This document shows, in pieces, positions 1-6,864 of a DNA stretch of 40,694 nt. Origin of the DNA: JBAZJN01 sp041651295 (GTDB lineage: Bacteria > Patescibacteriota > UBA1384 > XYA2-FULL-43-10 > CAINNR01); the NCBI GenBank assembly GCA_041651295.1, contig JBAZJN010000009.1, positions 1-40,694 of the forward strand, read 5' to 3'. A model generated the notes under the pieces. It saw only the letters and a list, made by a program, of their open reading frames with translations. It had not been told where the DNA came from and ran no database searches. Position numbers and translations under genes: made by a program. The first letter of the stretch is position 1; the number at the start of each line of letters is the position of its first letter.

Positions 1-50
1 CAAAAACCTTTTAAGCATTTAAATGGCTTTTGCTCACTTTCTAAAACACT

Positions 51-74
51 AAAAAAAGACCAGAAATGGCCTTC
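51..74 (-). terminator. Intrinsic terminator of the 102-aa orphan gene
   Basis: Read on the minus strand, a 6-bp stem (AAGGCC pairing with GGTCTT, one G-U pair, loop ATTTCT) is followed directly by a run of seven T. It lies 12 nt past the stop codon of the minus-strand gene at 86-394. Confidence 0.75.
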
Positions 75-85
75 TATTTTAGGCA

Positions 86-394
86 TCAAATTTGATGAAA
101 AACGCACTCGATTCTGAACGGTGACGGCACTATGGCTGTCCACGATCCCAGTCCCGGTGCCCGGATGATGGATTCTGAGCGATGAAACACTCCACCAAAC
201 CCTATGACATCTTCCGAATGGATGAATTCGCCCAACCATTCGGGATCCAGATAATCGGTTCTGATCGCTGCGACGTTCTCGATCGGAGCAGTCAGTGTGA
301 AGGCGGGGAGTTTTTCGTGGTTGAAGGTCAGATCATAGACGAGAGGCACATTCTCGCCAGAGAACAGATCGAAGTCGGTTTTCATCGACGACAT
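86..394 (-). CDS. Orphan 102-aa hypothetical protein
   Basis: I do not recognise this 102-residue protein. It has no signal peptide, no membrane segment and no cysteine pair; it is acidic and mixed in character and is probably cytoplasmic. It is accepted as a gene because the start ATG has a good Shine-Dalgarno (AAAGGGG, 8 nt upstream), a promoter-like pair lies further upstream (427-454), and an intrinsic terminator follows. It is a single-gene transcription unit on the minus strand, richer in GC than the housekeeping genes nearby, and belongs to the set of orphan units seen throughout this window. Function unknown. The overlapping plus-strand frame (182-484) has no initiation signal and is taken as a shadow. 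Confidence 0.7.
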   Translation of the reverse strand: MSSMKTDFDLFSGENVPLVYDLTFNHEKLPAFTLTAPIENVAAIRTDYLDPEWLGEFIHSEDVIGFGGVFHRSESIIRAPGLGSWTAIVPSPFRIECVFHQI

Positions 395-426
395 ACTGTT
401 GTCCCCTTTCAGTTGAGACCAACTTA

Positions 427-454
427 TCTATATCAAAACAAAATCATTTTGCAA
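427..454 (-). promoter_or_regulatory. Promoter of the 102-aa orphan gene
   Basis: On the minus strand a -35-like TTGCAA (449-454) and a -10-like TATAGA (427-432) are separated by 16 bp, and the -10 has an upstream TG (extended -10). The predicted start near 420 leaves a leader of about 25 nt carrying the Shine-Dalgarno. Confidence 0.5.
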
Positions 455-477
455 ACAAAAAATGGCTCGAGAGCCAT
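455..477 (-). terminator. Intrinsic terminator after the zinc-ribbon gene
   Basis: On the minus strand ATGGCT and AGCCAT form a 6-bp stem around a CTCG loop, followed by a T run (A run at 457-461 on the plus strand). It lies 37 nt past the stop of the 515-844 gene. Confidence 0.75.
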
Positions 478-485
478 CAGATAGA

Positions 486-513
486 GATTCTTCGCTGCGC
501 TCAGAATGACAAT
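486..513. repeat. Fragment of an interspersed palindromic repeat
   Basis: The stretch containing TTCTTCGCTGCGCTCAGAATGACA style sequence (TTCGCTGCGCTCAGAATG, 494-511) resembles one arm of the REP-like elements that recur between genes of many bacteria. Only one arm is seen here, so it is called a fragment. Confidence 0.4.
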
Positions 514-514
514 G

Positions 515-844
515 CTATTGCGGTAATTGTAACCCGGATTCGATTATTTTTCTATTTCGCTTTTCAATTTCTTTATTGAAACACTCTTCGCAAAGAGTAT
601 CTTCCGACTTCGGTTCGAATGGAACCTCAGCTTTTTTATGGCACTTTTTGCACTTGATCCATTGCATCGGATGTTTTTCCCGCAACTCTGATTTGAATTT
701 TTCGGCGCAAGGTTTGCAGCGTTTGGGAATATTTTTTAAACCCTTATCATAATAAAACTGCTGTTCACCCTCTGTCCAGATGAATTTGTCTCCGCAGTCC
801 TTGCAATTTAGCACTTGGTCTTCGAATTTGCTTTCTTTTGTCAT
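515..844 (-). CDS. Small zinc-ribbon protein (zf-trcl-like)
   Basis: The 109-residue protein carries three CxxC-type pairs: CKDC near residue 14, CKPC near residue 43, and CKKC near residue 65 followed by CEEC near residue 85, so probably two zinc-ribbon modules. Charged, lysine-rich linkers and the absence of membrane segments suggest a cytosolic nucleic-acid or protein-binding protein. This arrangement is common in proteins annotated as probable zinc-ribbon domain (zf-trcl) in CPR bacteria; the precise role is unknown. The ATG at 844 lies 7 nt after a TATCAT -10 box with no Shine-Dalgarno, so the mRNA is probably leaderless. It is divergent from holB and shares the -35 region with it. Confidence 0.8.
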   Translation of the reverse strand: MTKESKFEDQVLNCKDCGDKFIWTEGEQQFYYDKGLKNIPKRCKPCAEKFKSELREKHPMQWIKCKKCHKKAEVPFEPKSEDTLCEECFNKEIEKRNRKIIESGLQLPQ

Positions 845-851
845 TATCTAA

Positions 852-880
852 ATGATATTGCGAATCGGTTTTATTGTCAA
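852..880 (-). promoter_or_regulatory. Promoter of the zinc-ribbon gene (leaderless)
   Basis: On the minus strand a perfect -35 TTGACA (875-880), a 17-bp spacer and a -10 TATCAT (852-857) are followed by 7 nt and then the ATG. Transcription should begin at or next to the start codon. Confidence 0.75.
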
Positions 881-902
881 TCAAAGTTAAATTTGCTAAT
901 TT
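874..902 (+). promoter_or_regulatory. Promoter of holB (leaderless)
   Basis: TTGTCA (874-879), a 17-bp spacer and TAATTT (897-902) precede the holB ATG by 7 nt. The -35 hexamer overlaps that of the divergent zinc-ribbon promoter by five bases, because TTGTCAA reads as TTGACAA on the other strand. Confidence 0.65.
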
Positions 903-909
903 TTAACTG

Positions 910-1644
910 ATGGGAAAATTCGAATCAGCAAAAATCCATATAGATGGGGAAATTTCATCTCTGATTTTTTATGGATCGAATAATGACTCTGCATATCGGG
1001 CAGCAATAGATTACGCCAAAGTGTGTGAAATTTCATCATTCGACATTATTGAGATCGAACCCGAGGAGGGCGAAGCAAATTCCAAAGGCGAAATAAAAAT
1101 CAAAGCTATTCGAGAACTTATCCGCCAACTGAGTTTGACTCCGGGCCATGGATTATTAAAATTGGCAATAATAAAAGATGCCGATAAATTAAGTCTGGAA
1201 GCGGCGAATACCTTACTTAAAATCTTAGAAGAGCCGCCCAAATCAGTGAAAATAATATTACTTTCAGCCAATTTAAAACTTTTGTCAACGATCCGTTCGC
1301 GTTGTCAGGTTGTCAGACTTGAGGATAAGGAAAGCATAGAACAGGAATCATTGATGGAAAATTTTAGATTAGCATCGGAAGGTGATTTAAAAAACTCATT
1401 TAAGACTGCCGAAAAAATTTCTGCCGGCAGCAATTTGGAAAAAGATCTGGATTCACTGATCAGCATGCTCCGCAAACAAATGTTGCAAACCGGAAGCGCG
1501 ATCGAAAGTAAAAAAATTAGGCTCTTGATTGATGCGAAAAAAACGCTTAAAATGACAACAAACAAGCGGTTGATAATGGAAAATTTATTTTTGCAACTTC
1601 ACCCTGTTAAATCCGACGAAGTCGGTTTGCAGGGCAAAATTTAA
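910..1644 (+). CDS. holB: DNA polymerase III delta-prime-like clamp-loader subunit
   Basis: This 244-aa AAA+ protein matches the DNA polymerase III delta' subunit, which helps load the sliding clamp. The diagnostic stretch is IKDADKLSLEAANTLLKILE (residues about 86-105, the degenerate Walker B helix region), followed by the SRC motif in IRSRCQ near residue 130. There is no Walker A P-loop, as expected for delta' and not for DnaX. It is short for the family (usually over 300 aa). The start is the ATG 7 nt after the -10 box, without a Shine-Dalgarno. Downstream lies ricT after 10 nt; the holB-ricT (yaaT) pairing is also found in Bacillus. Oddity: the last 14 residues are encoded by a palindromic repeat (1601-1650), so the native C-terminus has been replaced or extended. 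Confidence 0.85.
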   Translation: MGKFESAKIHIDGEISSLIFYGSNNDSAYRAAIDYAKVCEISSFDIIEIEPEEGEANSKGEIKIKAIRELIRQLSLTPGHGLLKLAIIKDADKLSLEAANTLLKILEEPPKSVKIILLSANLKLLSTIRSRCQVVRLEDKESIEQESLMENFRLASEGDLKNSFKTAEKISAGSNLEKDLDSLISMLRKQMLQTGSAIESKKIRLLIDAKKTLKMTTNKRLIMENLFLQLHPVKSDEVGLQGKI

Positions 1645-1650
1645 CAGGGT
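1601..1650. repeat. 50-bp cloverleaf palindrome inserted in the 3' end of holB
   Basis: ACCCTGTTAAAT (1601-1612) and ATTTAACAGGGT (1639-1650) are perfect 12-bp inverted repeats. Between them lie two 13-bp hairpins: CCGAC-GAA-GTCGG (1613-1625) and TTTGC-AGG-GCAAA (1626-1638). The whole is an outer stem with two arms. It covers the last 14 codons and the stop codon of holB and ends 4 nt before the ricT ATG. The same 12/13-13-13-12/13 plan recurs at 18398-18449. Confidence 0.85.
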
Positions 1651-1654
1651 AAAT

Positions 1655-2449
1655 ATGGCAAATATAGCAATTAAGATAAAAAGCACGGGCCAAATTCTCG
1701 AAGTCGAAGCCGGCAAATTGGAAATAAAAAACAATGACTGGCTTTTGGTTGAAACTCCGCAGTGTAAAGAGGTGGCTGTAGCAGTGGCGGCCGACCGGCT
1801 GAAAGAAGAGAGAGACGAAAACCATGAGCTGAAGAGCGCCGATGTTGAAATCATTCGGAAATTAAATGAGAAGGATATTGATCTTCATCGCCAGCTTAAA
1901 AAAACTGCACAAGAATTAATTCCGGAGTGTCAGAAGAAAATCGAGTTTCACAAGTTGCCGATGGAACTTTTGGATGCCGAGCTTTCTTTTGATGAGAAAA
2001 AACTTACTTTTTATTTTACAGCCGATGGCAGAGTTGATTTTCGTTCCCTTGTTTCTGACTTAGCATCAACATTCAAAAAATTGATCCGCTTGCAGCAAGT
2101 TGGTGTTCGGGATGAGGCCAGGTTTATCGGAGGCTGCGGACGTTGCGGTCAGGTACTTTGCTGCCGGAGATTCTTGAAAGGCGATCTCGATTCAATTACA
2201 TTGGATATGGCTCAGATCCAAGGTTTGGCGGCCATGGGCTCAAATAGAGTGACAGGTTCCTGTGGAAAATTAATGTGTTGTCTGTCATATGAATTATCTG
2301 AATATCAGGAAGCAATTAAAAAATTGCCAAAGATTGGTGAAAAGATTAAGACTAAAAATGGCCCCGGGACGGTAATTTCCCAAAACGTATTGCAGAAAAA
2401 AGTTTTAACCGAGCTTGATGATGGAAGCAAATTGGAGGTAGAGTGTTAG
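1655..2449 (+). CDS. ricT: PSP1-domain protein RicT/YaaT
   Basis: The 264-aa protein contains a full PSP1 C-terminal domain with the family's cysteine-rich core: FIGGCGRCGQVLCCRRFLK (near residues 157-175) and GSCGKLMCCLSYE (near 206-218). In Bacillus the homologue RicT works with YlbF and YmcA in a [4Fe-4S]-containing complex acting on RNase Y mRNA processing; no partner genes are in this window, so the function here is inferred. Residues about 1-80 are a more variable beta-rich and helical part. The ATG lies 10 nt after the holB stop and lacks a clear Shine-Dalgarno, so it is probably co-transcribed with holB. Length is normal for the family. Confidence 0.9.
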   Translation: MANIAIKIKSTGQILEVEAGKLEIKNNDWLLVETPQCKEVAVAVAADRLKEERDENHELKSADVEIIRKLNEKDIDLHRQLKKTAQELIPECQKKIEFHKLPMELLDAELSFDEKKLTFYFTADGRVDFRSLVSDLASTFKKLIRLQQVGVRDEARFIGGCGRCGQVLCCRRFLKGDLDSITLDMAQIQGLAAMGSNRVTGSCGKLMCCLSYELSEYQEAIKKLPKIGEKIKTKNGPGTVISQNVLQKKVLTELDDGSKLEVEC

Positions 2450-3150
2450 AAATTGCGATTCTTTTCGCAGTCGCGGCAATCTTCGTGATTTTAGCAGTTA
2501 GATATCCAAAAACTGTAGATTTTCGTTTTTTTAAACGTCAGGAAAAAAATCTTGGCGAGGAACAATTGGAAGAAGCAAGAAAAATTTTAGAAGAGAAACC
2601 GGTAGAAGAAATTCCTGTGATTGATCCGAATGATCCGGGTGATGAATTGGATAATTATTCTGATGAAGTTTCAGAACTGTTGAAAAATGCTAGAGATAAA
2701 ATTGAGAGCGGCAAATACGCCACGGCGGAGAATATTCTAATCGATGCAATTTGCAAAGAGAACAAATGTGCCTGGGCTTATGAGAGGCTTGGCTTTATAT
2801 ATTTGACGATGGGAAAGAATCTTTCAGACGCTGCCGAATCGTTTTCGATGGCTGTAAAGTTGGATCGGAATAACGATAGGGCTTGGTACGGACTCGGGCA
2901 AATTTATTTTGCTTCTGGTCAGCACAACAAAGCAATTAATGCTTATTCAAAAGCAGTAAACATTTCAAGATCTGACGCCGATTATCAGGCATCGCTCGGC
3001 AAGGCTTATATGGAAGTCAGACAATATGGTAAAGCGGCTAAGGCTTTGAAGCGCGCGTCATCGCTGGATATTTCAAATCAAGAGTATAAAGAGTTGGCAT
3101 CCGTGGCGGAAGATAAACACCGACTCCACTCCAGGGCATCGAAATTATAG
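2443..3150 (+). CDS. Membrane-anchored TPR protein
   Basis: The 235-aa protein has one N-terminal membrane segment (residues about 2-19) and a charged linker rich in Glu and Pro to about residue 75. From about residue 77 to 225 it has four or so tetratricopeptide repeats, for example WAYERLGFIYLTMGKNLSDA, AWYGLGQIYFASGQHNKAIN and YQASLGKAYMEVRQYGKAAK. The TPR region is expected to be cytoplasmic or extracytoplasmic scaffolding; topology cannot be fixed from sequence. The start is GTG at 2443, chosen because GGAGG lies 4 nt upstream inside the ricT gene; it overlaps the ricT stop by 7 nt, which implies translational coupling in a holB-ricT-TPR operon. Specific function unknown. Confidence 0.85.
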   Translation: MLEIAILFAVAAIFVILAVRYPKTVDFRFFKRQEKNLGEEQLEEARKILEEKPVEEIPVIDPNDPGDELDNYSDEVSELLKNARDKIESGKYATAENILIDAICKENKCAWAYERLGFIYLTMGKNLSDAAESFSMAVKLDRNNDRAWYGLGQIYFASGQHNKAINAYSKAVNISRSDADYQASLGKAYMEVRQYGKAAKALKRASSLDISNQEYKELASVAEDKHRLHSRASKL

Positions 3151-3174
3151 AACTAAAAAATCATCCCGATTCTC

Positions 3175-3248
3175 TGGCAGGGGTACGAGGGCTCGAACCC
3201 CGATTAACGGTTTTGGAGACCGTCGTTCTACCATTGAACTATACCCCT
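3175..3248 (-). tRNA. tRNA-Trp (CCA)
   Basis: Reading the minus strand, AGGGGTA and TACCCCT form the 7-bp acceptor stem, GGTTCGAGCCC marks the T arm, and the anticodon loop is CTCCAAA, giving anticodon CCA. The 3' CCA is encoded (3175-3177). It lies just downstream of rpmG, the same order as the rpmG-trpT-secE arrangement of many bacteria. Confidence 0.95.
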
Positions 3249-3285
3249 ATCAATGAAGCAGGATGATCTTTCGAAAAGAAACGAA

Positions 3286-3447
3286 CTACTTCGCTTCTTT
3301 ATGTGCTGTCTGTTTTTTACAACGTTTGCAATATTTTTTTAATTGCAATCGCTCTTTTTGTAACTTGGTATTTTTTTCCGTCTGATAGTTTCTTTCTTTG
3401 CAGACTTCGCATTCCAAAGTTACAATCGTTCTCGCGTCTTTTGCCAT
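3286..3447 (-). CDS. rpmG: 50S ribosomal protein L33 (bL33)
   Basis: A 53-aa protein begins MAKDARTIVTLECEVCKERN and ends KYCKRCKKQTAHKEAK. It has the zinc-binding CEVC and CKRC pairs (residues 13-16 and 40-43) typical of the cysteine-containing form of L33, a small zinc ribbon at the E site of the large ribosomal subunit. The start ATG at 3447 has Shine-Dalgarno AAAGGA 6 nt upstream. It lies between tRNA-Thr(TGT) and tRNA-Trp on the same strand and is probably cut from the same transcript. The genes that usually sit nearby (tuf, secE, nusG) are not adjacent here. Confidence 0.95.
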   Translation of the reverse strand: MAKDARTIVTLECEVCKERNYQTEKNTKLQKERLQLKKYCKRCKKQTAHKEAK

Positions 3448-3466
3448 ATTTTCCTTTCTAATTTTC

Positions 3467-3541
3467 TGGAGCCGATGAAGGGACTTGAACCCATAACCTA
3501 CTGTTTACAAAACAGTTGCTCTACCATTGAGCTACATCGGC
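3467..3541 (-). tRNA. tRNA-Thr (TGT)
   Basis: On the minus strand the acceptor stem GCCGATG pairs with CATCGGC, the anticodon loop is TTGTAAA (anticodon TGT), the T arm contains GGTTCAAGTCC, and the 3' CCA is encoded. Confidence 0.95.
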
Positions 3542-3588
3542 ATTCCGCTACGCTCAATGCAAGTCAGCTTACACTGAACGAAGTGAAG
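3542..3588. repeat. REP-like palindromic fragment between two tRNA genes
   Basis: The spacer between tRNA-Thr(TGT) and tRNA-Tyr contains TTCCGCTACGCTCAATGC and CACTGAACGAAGTGAAGTG, the two arm types of the CTACGCTCA/TGAACGAAG interspersed repeats found in many genomes. It would be excised when the tRNA precursor is processed. Confidence 0.45.
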
Positions 3589-3675
3589 TGGTGCTGGGAG
3601 TAGGACTCGAACCTACGAAGGCGTAAGCCGTTAGATTTACAGTCTAATGCGTTTGACCACTTCGCTATCCCAGCA
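3589..3675 (-). tRNA. tRNA-Tyr (GTA)
   Basis: This class II tRNA of 87 nt has a long variable arm. The acceptor TGCTGGG pairs with CCCAGCA, the anticodon loop CTGTAAA gives GTA, the T arm has GGTTCGAGTCC, and CCA is encoded. Confidence 0.95.
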
Positions 3676-3696
3676 TTTTCATCGAAAAAAATAAGA

Positions 3697-3772
3697 TGGA
3701 GCCCAGAATCGGACTTGAACCGACGACCTACTCCTTACCATGGAGTTGCTCTACCAACTGAGCTATCTGGGC
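3697..3772 (-). tRNA. tRNA-Thr (GGT)
   Basis: The acceptor GCCCAGA pairs with TCTGGGC, the anticodon stem ACTCC/GGAGT encloses ATGGTAA (anticodon GGT), the T arm has GGTTCAAGTCC, and CCA is encoded. It is the first gene of the minus-strand tRNA-rpmG cluster. Confidence 0.95.
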
Positions 3773-3805
3773 AAGATCCAACTTTTGGGCGGAATTACCA
3801 ACAAA

Positions 3806-3835
3806 ATACTAGTTAATGATATCATTTTTCGTCAA
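3806..3835 (-). promoter_or_regulatory. Promoter of the tRNA-rpmG cluster
   Basis: On the minus strand TTGACG (3830-3835), an 18-bp spacer and TAGTAT (3806-3811) lie about 33 nt upstream of tRNA-Thr(GGT). Confidence 0.6.
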
Positions 3836-3862
3836 ATAGATCAAGCAGAGAAAAAATTAATC

Positions 3863-3871
3863 TGGTATAAT
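3863..3871 (+). promoter_or_regulatory. Extended -10 promoter of the PEBP gene
   Basis: TGG followed by TATAAT (3866-3871) is a consensus extended -10. No good -35 is visible. The predicted start near 3878 leaves a leader of about 20 nt containing GGAGG. Confidence 0.6.
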
Positions 3872-3897
3872 TTTGAGTAGAAAAATGGAGGTTGTTT

Positions 3898-4326
3898 ATG
3901 AAACTATTTTCAACCGATTTTGAAGACGGGGGAGAACTGCCGGAGAAATTTACTTGCAATGGAGAAGGGGCAAAACCATCGTTTGCCTGGAGCGAAATCC
4001 CCGAGGGAACGAAAAGTCTGGCGATTTCTTTGGTTGATCCTGATGCGCCCGGCGGAAATTTTGTTCACTGGATTCTTGTTGATATCCCGCCTGAAACATT
4101 GCAACTTAGCGGCAACGAATTGATCGGCAGGGAACTAAAAAATACTACGGGGGAAAATAATTATGTCCCGCCGTGTCCGCCTTCCGGTAAGCATCGCTAT
4201 GTATTTACATTATATGCACTCGATATCGGTCAAATTGAAAAAGAGGCCGATGATAATTTCTTTTCCGTAGTAAAAAAACACACGATTGAGCTGAAAGAAA
4301 TTACGGCAATCTATGGAAAGTTGTGA
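3898..4326 (+). CDS. YbhB/YbcL family PEBP-like protein
   Basis: The 142-aa protein belongs to the phosphatidylethanolamine-binding protein (Raf kinase inhibitor-like) family. Visible signatures are SLVDPDAPGGNFVHWILVDI (residues about 43-62, the conserved DPDAP and HW motifs) and CPPSGKHRYVFTLYALD (near 93-109, the GxHRYxFxLYAL motif). There is no signal peptide, so it is cytoplasmic. Bacterial members such as YbhB have no settled function. The start is the ATG at 3898, preceded by GGAGG with a 6-nt spacer; the TTG at 3892 in the same frame would be too close to that site. It appears to be transcribed alone. Confidence 0.9.
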   Translation: MKLFSTDFEDGGELPEKFTCNGEGAKPSFAWSEIPEGTKSLAISLVDPDAPGGNFVHWILVDIPPETLQLSGNELIGRELKNTTGENNYVPPCPPSGKHRYVFTLYALDIGQIEKEADDNFFSVVKKHTIELKEITAIYGKL

Positions 4327-4349
4327 CAAAAATGATAGGTTGATATAAT
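4321..4349 (+). promoter_or_regulatory. Promoter of the surface-protein operon
   Basis: TTGTGA (4321-4326), a 17-bp spacer and TATAAT (4344-4349) with an upstream TGA form a near-consensus promoter. It overlaps the stop codon of the PEBP gene and precedes the first exported protein by about 37 nt of leader. Confidence 0.7.
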
Positions 4350-4392
4350 ATCATTAGACTAATTTAGCCGCTTTGTTTTTATGTGAGGGGTA

Positions 4393-6864
4393 ATGGAGCC
4401 AATCAAGGTTTTTGACATCATCGCGAAACGCCGGATACTTATTTTCGGCCTGATTTGCATTTTGGTGTCGGGAACAATGCTTGGTTTCGGCTTTAATTTT
4501 TATCAAAGTGCCAAAAAGGCTAGAGCTGTTGTTTCAAATCATACAATGACTAACGGCGAGGTCATTAAGCAAAATGACACTACCTACGATTCAACGGACG
4601 CGCAGGTTTATAACATTATCGTTCCGGCTGGAGTGACAGCAACGATAGACGGCGAGCACTCTTTCGGTAACCTAACCGTCAATGGCACTCTAACCAGTAC
4701 TGATTACAATACTTATGGAGTTTATAATCCGGGAAACCCCGGAGATGACCTTTTTGAAAATCTAATCGGCAGTGATAATGGGGAATATACTTTTATTACC
4801 CGCGGTCTAATAAATGTCGGTGCCAATCCTGCAACTTGGATTTTTTCTGCCTGCAACGGCCAGCCAAGCAACACGACTACTTTTACTCAACCAAGTGACA
4901 TGGAAGTTGATGACATGGCCAGCATCGAATTTTTTGATCCGGTAGCGCCTAGCGACTTCGATTTCAGTGAAAATTATTGGACCGGTACTGCAAAGGGTCA
5001 CTCCTATTCATCAACAGACGGAGTTTTAGTTCCTGCCGATGGGTATTTTGTTGACAATTTTACCGACGCTACAAAAATGCTTCTGCCATTTGAATTGCGG
5101 TATAGAAATGCTGGCGACAATGGAAAATTTGGCATTTGTTATGCCTCGAGCGATCCAACCAATCCGACAGCAAATTATTACCTAAAAACCGTCAAAACAG
5201 TGACCAGTGATCCGGCGCAGGATCAGACGGATATTTTTAATCCGACTGCCGCAACACCTGAGTTACAAACCATCACGGCTTGGCAAGGCGCGTCGGCTTC
5301 CACATATTCCGACAGTAAGAATAACTATACTCAGTTTACCAGTTATATTACTGGATTTAAATCGGGAAACGATTATGATGCGTCGCTTTTTTATAAGGCA
5401 AATTTTTATGATCTCAAATACGATAAAAAACTCGCTGTGCGTCCCGATTTGAACATCTTGACTGCCGGAAGAATACTTGACGATCAATCCAGCATTCAGA
5501 ATTATTATGATTGGTATCGTAGAGCAAAAAGCACTTTGACCACCAATGTCTCTAGTTTTTATCCGCTTGATGGCTGGTATTCACCACTAGCCTCAAGATA
5601 TTTCAGATCCTTTGATGATAATAGTGACCGCGTAATGCAGCATTATCAGCCCTATCTTTCAGCTTCATTAATTTCAAACTTGCCGGTAAAAATTCCGACA
5701 GTACTGAATATTACCGGTACTTTTAAGGTTGAAAATGGCGGCATGGTAAATTTGAATGGCAAAGGATTTGCAATGACAACATTTTCGACCGGGTCCGGCC
5801 CGGGTGGAGTTACCGGCTATGGTGGCGGAGGATCACACAGCGGAGCTGGAGGTGTTGGCAAGTCCAATCCGCTCTATCCAACCAGAAATACACCGGCCAT
5901 CGCTTACGACACCAACATAAATCATGAGCCGGCACTTCCCGGATCGGGATCAATCGGTTGGCATAGTACAATATACCCATGGGGCGGAGGTAGCTATTCT
6001 AGTCAAAGCCATGAATGGCAATACGATCATGGAAATGGTGGCGGCTATCTTGATGTTTCAGCCAAAACAATCCAACTTGAGACCGGGTCCATAGTTATGG
6101 CCAATGCGATTGGTTGTGATACCGACTGGTCATCACCAGCGGGAGCTTCTGGTGGCTCAATTATATTGTCCGATTATGATAGCAATTCATACTATCGTGG
6201 ATTAATTACGGCACAAGGCGCTTCAACAAGTGAAGATGGAAGCGGTCAAACCAGTAATCCTGGCGGTGGAGGCGGTTATGTTTATGTCAGTACTGCAACG
6301 AATATTTACACTCTGGAAAACTTACAGGATACAGCTCAACACGTTGAACAGTATCCATCTCGTGTTCGTCCGGCAAGAGTTCAAGCTGGAACCTGGGATG
6401 ATTATTGGCACGTGATGTATAGTGCCAGCAGCTCATCGCCAGTCAATGTCGTGTCGGTTATCGGCGGTAATTCCGAGAATGGCAACACCGGTTCACCGGG
6501 AATCTTTTCGGTTCATGGAGTGAGCATGCCGAAATTAACCATTCAAAAAATCTTAAACCCGGTTTCCAGGACAACTCCTTCTGTCTCATCGGATTTTAAT
6601 CCCTACGGCCTTCTAACAACGGACAAAGTAAAGTTCGATATTAAAGTCACTGGTTTAAGTACCGGCGACAAAATCAGAGATGTCGCGCCGGTAACCCAAT
6701 TCTCCGGTCAAAAGTATCTTTGTGGCGATATTGCCGACATCAATCCAAATTATGGAACGACTGGGAATGATATCGAAACCGGTTCAAGGTATGTGGAATG
6801 GATTTATTCTGGCACTGATACCACTGTCACTTTTAGCTATACCTGTAGCGTGAGGAAAAATTAA
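4393..6864 (+). CDS. Large glycine-rich exported surface protein
   Basis: The 823-aa protein has a short basic cytoplasmic tail, one N-terminal membrane segment (residues about 14-36) and a long extracellular part. The middle is rich in Asn, Thr, Ser and aromatic residues. Glycine-rich tracts occur near residues 466-490 and 615-630, among short beta-strand repeats (VNLNGKGF, IQLETGSIV) as in parallel beta-helix or polyglycine-fold adhesins. The last 110 residues form a separate domain starting KLTIQKILNP and shared with the next gene's product. There is no LPXTG motif. The ATG follows GAGGGG with only 2 nt spacing. It heads a tight three-gene operon immediately upstream of the pilus genes. 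A role in adhesion or as pilus-associated surface protein is inferred from context only. Confidence 0.8.
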   Translation: MEPIKVFDIIAKRRILIFGLICILVSGTMLGFGFNFYQSAKKARAVVSNHTMTNGEVIKQNDTTYDSTDAQVYNIIVPAGVTATIDGEHSFGNLTVNGTLTSTDYNTYGVYNPGNPGDDLFENLIGSDNGEYTFITRGLINVGANPATWIFSACNGQPSNTTTFTQPSDMEVDDMASIEFFDPVAPSDFDFSENYWTGTAKGHSYSSTDGVLVPADGYFVDNFTDATKMLLPFELRYRNAGDNGKFGICYASSDPTNPTANYYLKTVKTVTSDPAQDQTDIFNPTAATPELQTITAWQGASASTYSDSKNNYTQFTSYITGFKSGNDYDASLFYKANFYDLKYDKKLAVRPDLNILTAGRILDDQSSIQNYYDWYRRAKSTLTTNVSSFYPLDGWYSPLASRYFRSFDDNSDRVMQHYQPYLSASLISNLPVKIPTVLNITGTFKVENGGMVNLNGKGFAMTTFSTGSGPGGVTGYGGGGSHSGAGGVGKSNPLYPTRNTPAIAYDTNINHEPALPGSGSIGWHSTIYPWGGGSYSSQSHEWQYDHGNGGGYLDVSAKTIQLETGSIVMANAIGCDTDWSSPAGASGGSIILSDYDSNSYYRGLITAQGASTSEDGSGQTSNPGGGGGYVYVSTATNIYTLENLQDTAQHVEQYPSRVRPARVQAGTWDDYWHVMYSASSSSPVNVVSVIGGNSENGNTGSPGIFSVHGVSMPKLTIQKILNPVSRTTPSVSSDFNPYGLLTTDKVKFDIKVTGLSTGDKIRDVAPVTQFSGQKYLCGDIADINPNYGTTGNDIETGSRYVEWIYSGTDTTVTFSYTCSVRKN

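Noticed and set aside
182..484. A 100-aa plus-strand frame opposite the 102-aa orphan gene.
   Set aside because: No initiation signals, and it runs through a terminator hairpin and repeat fragment.
1011..1854. Minus-strand frames antisense to holB and ricT.
   Set aside because: They are shadows of well-supported genes with no initiation signals.
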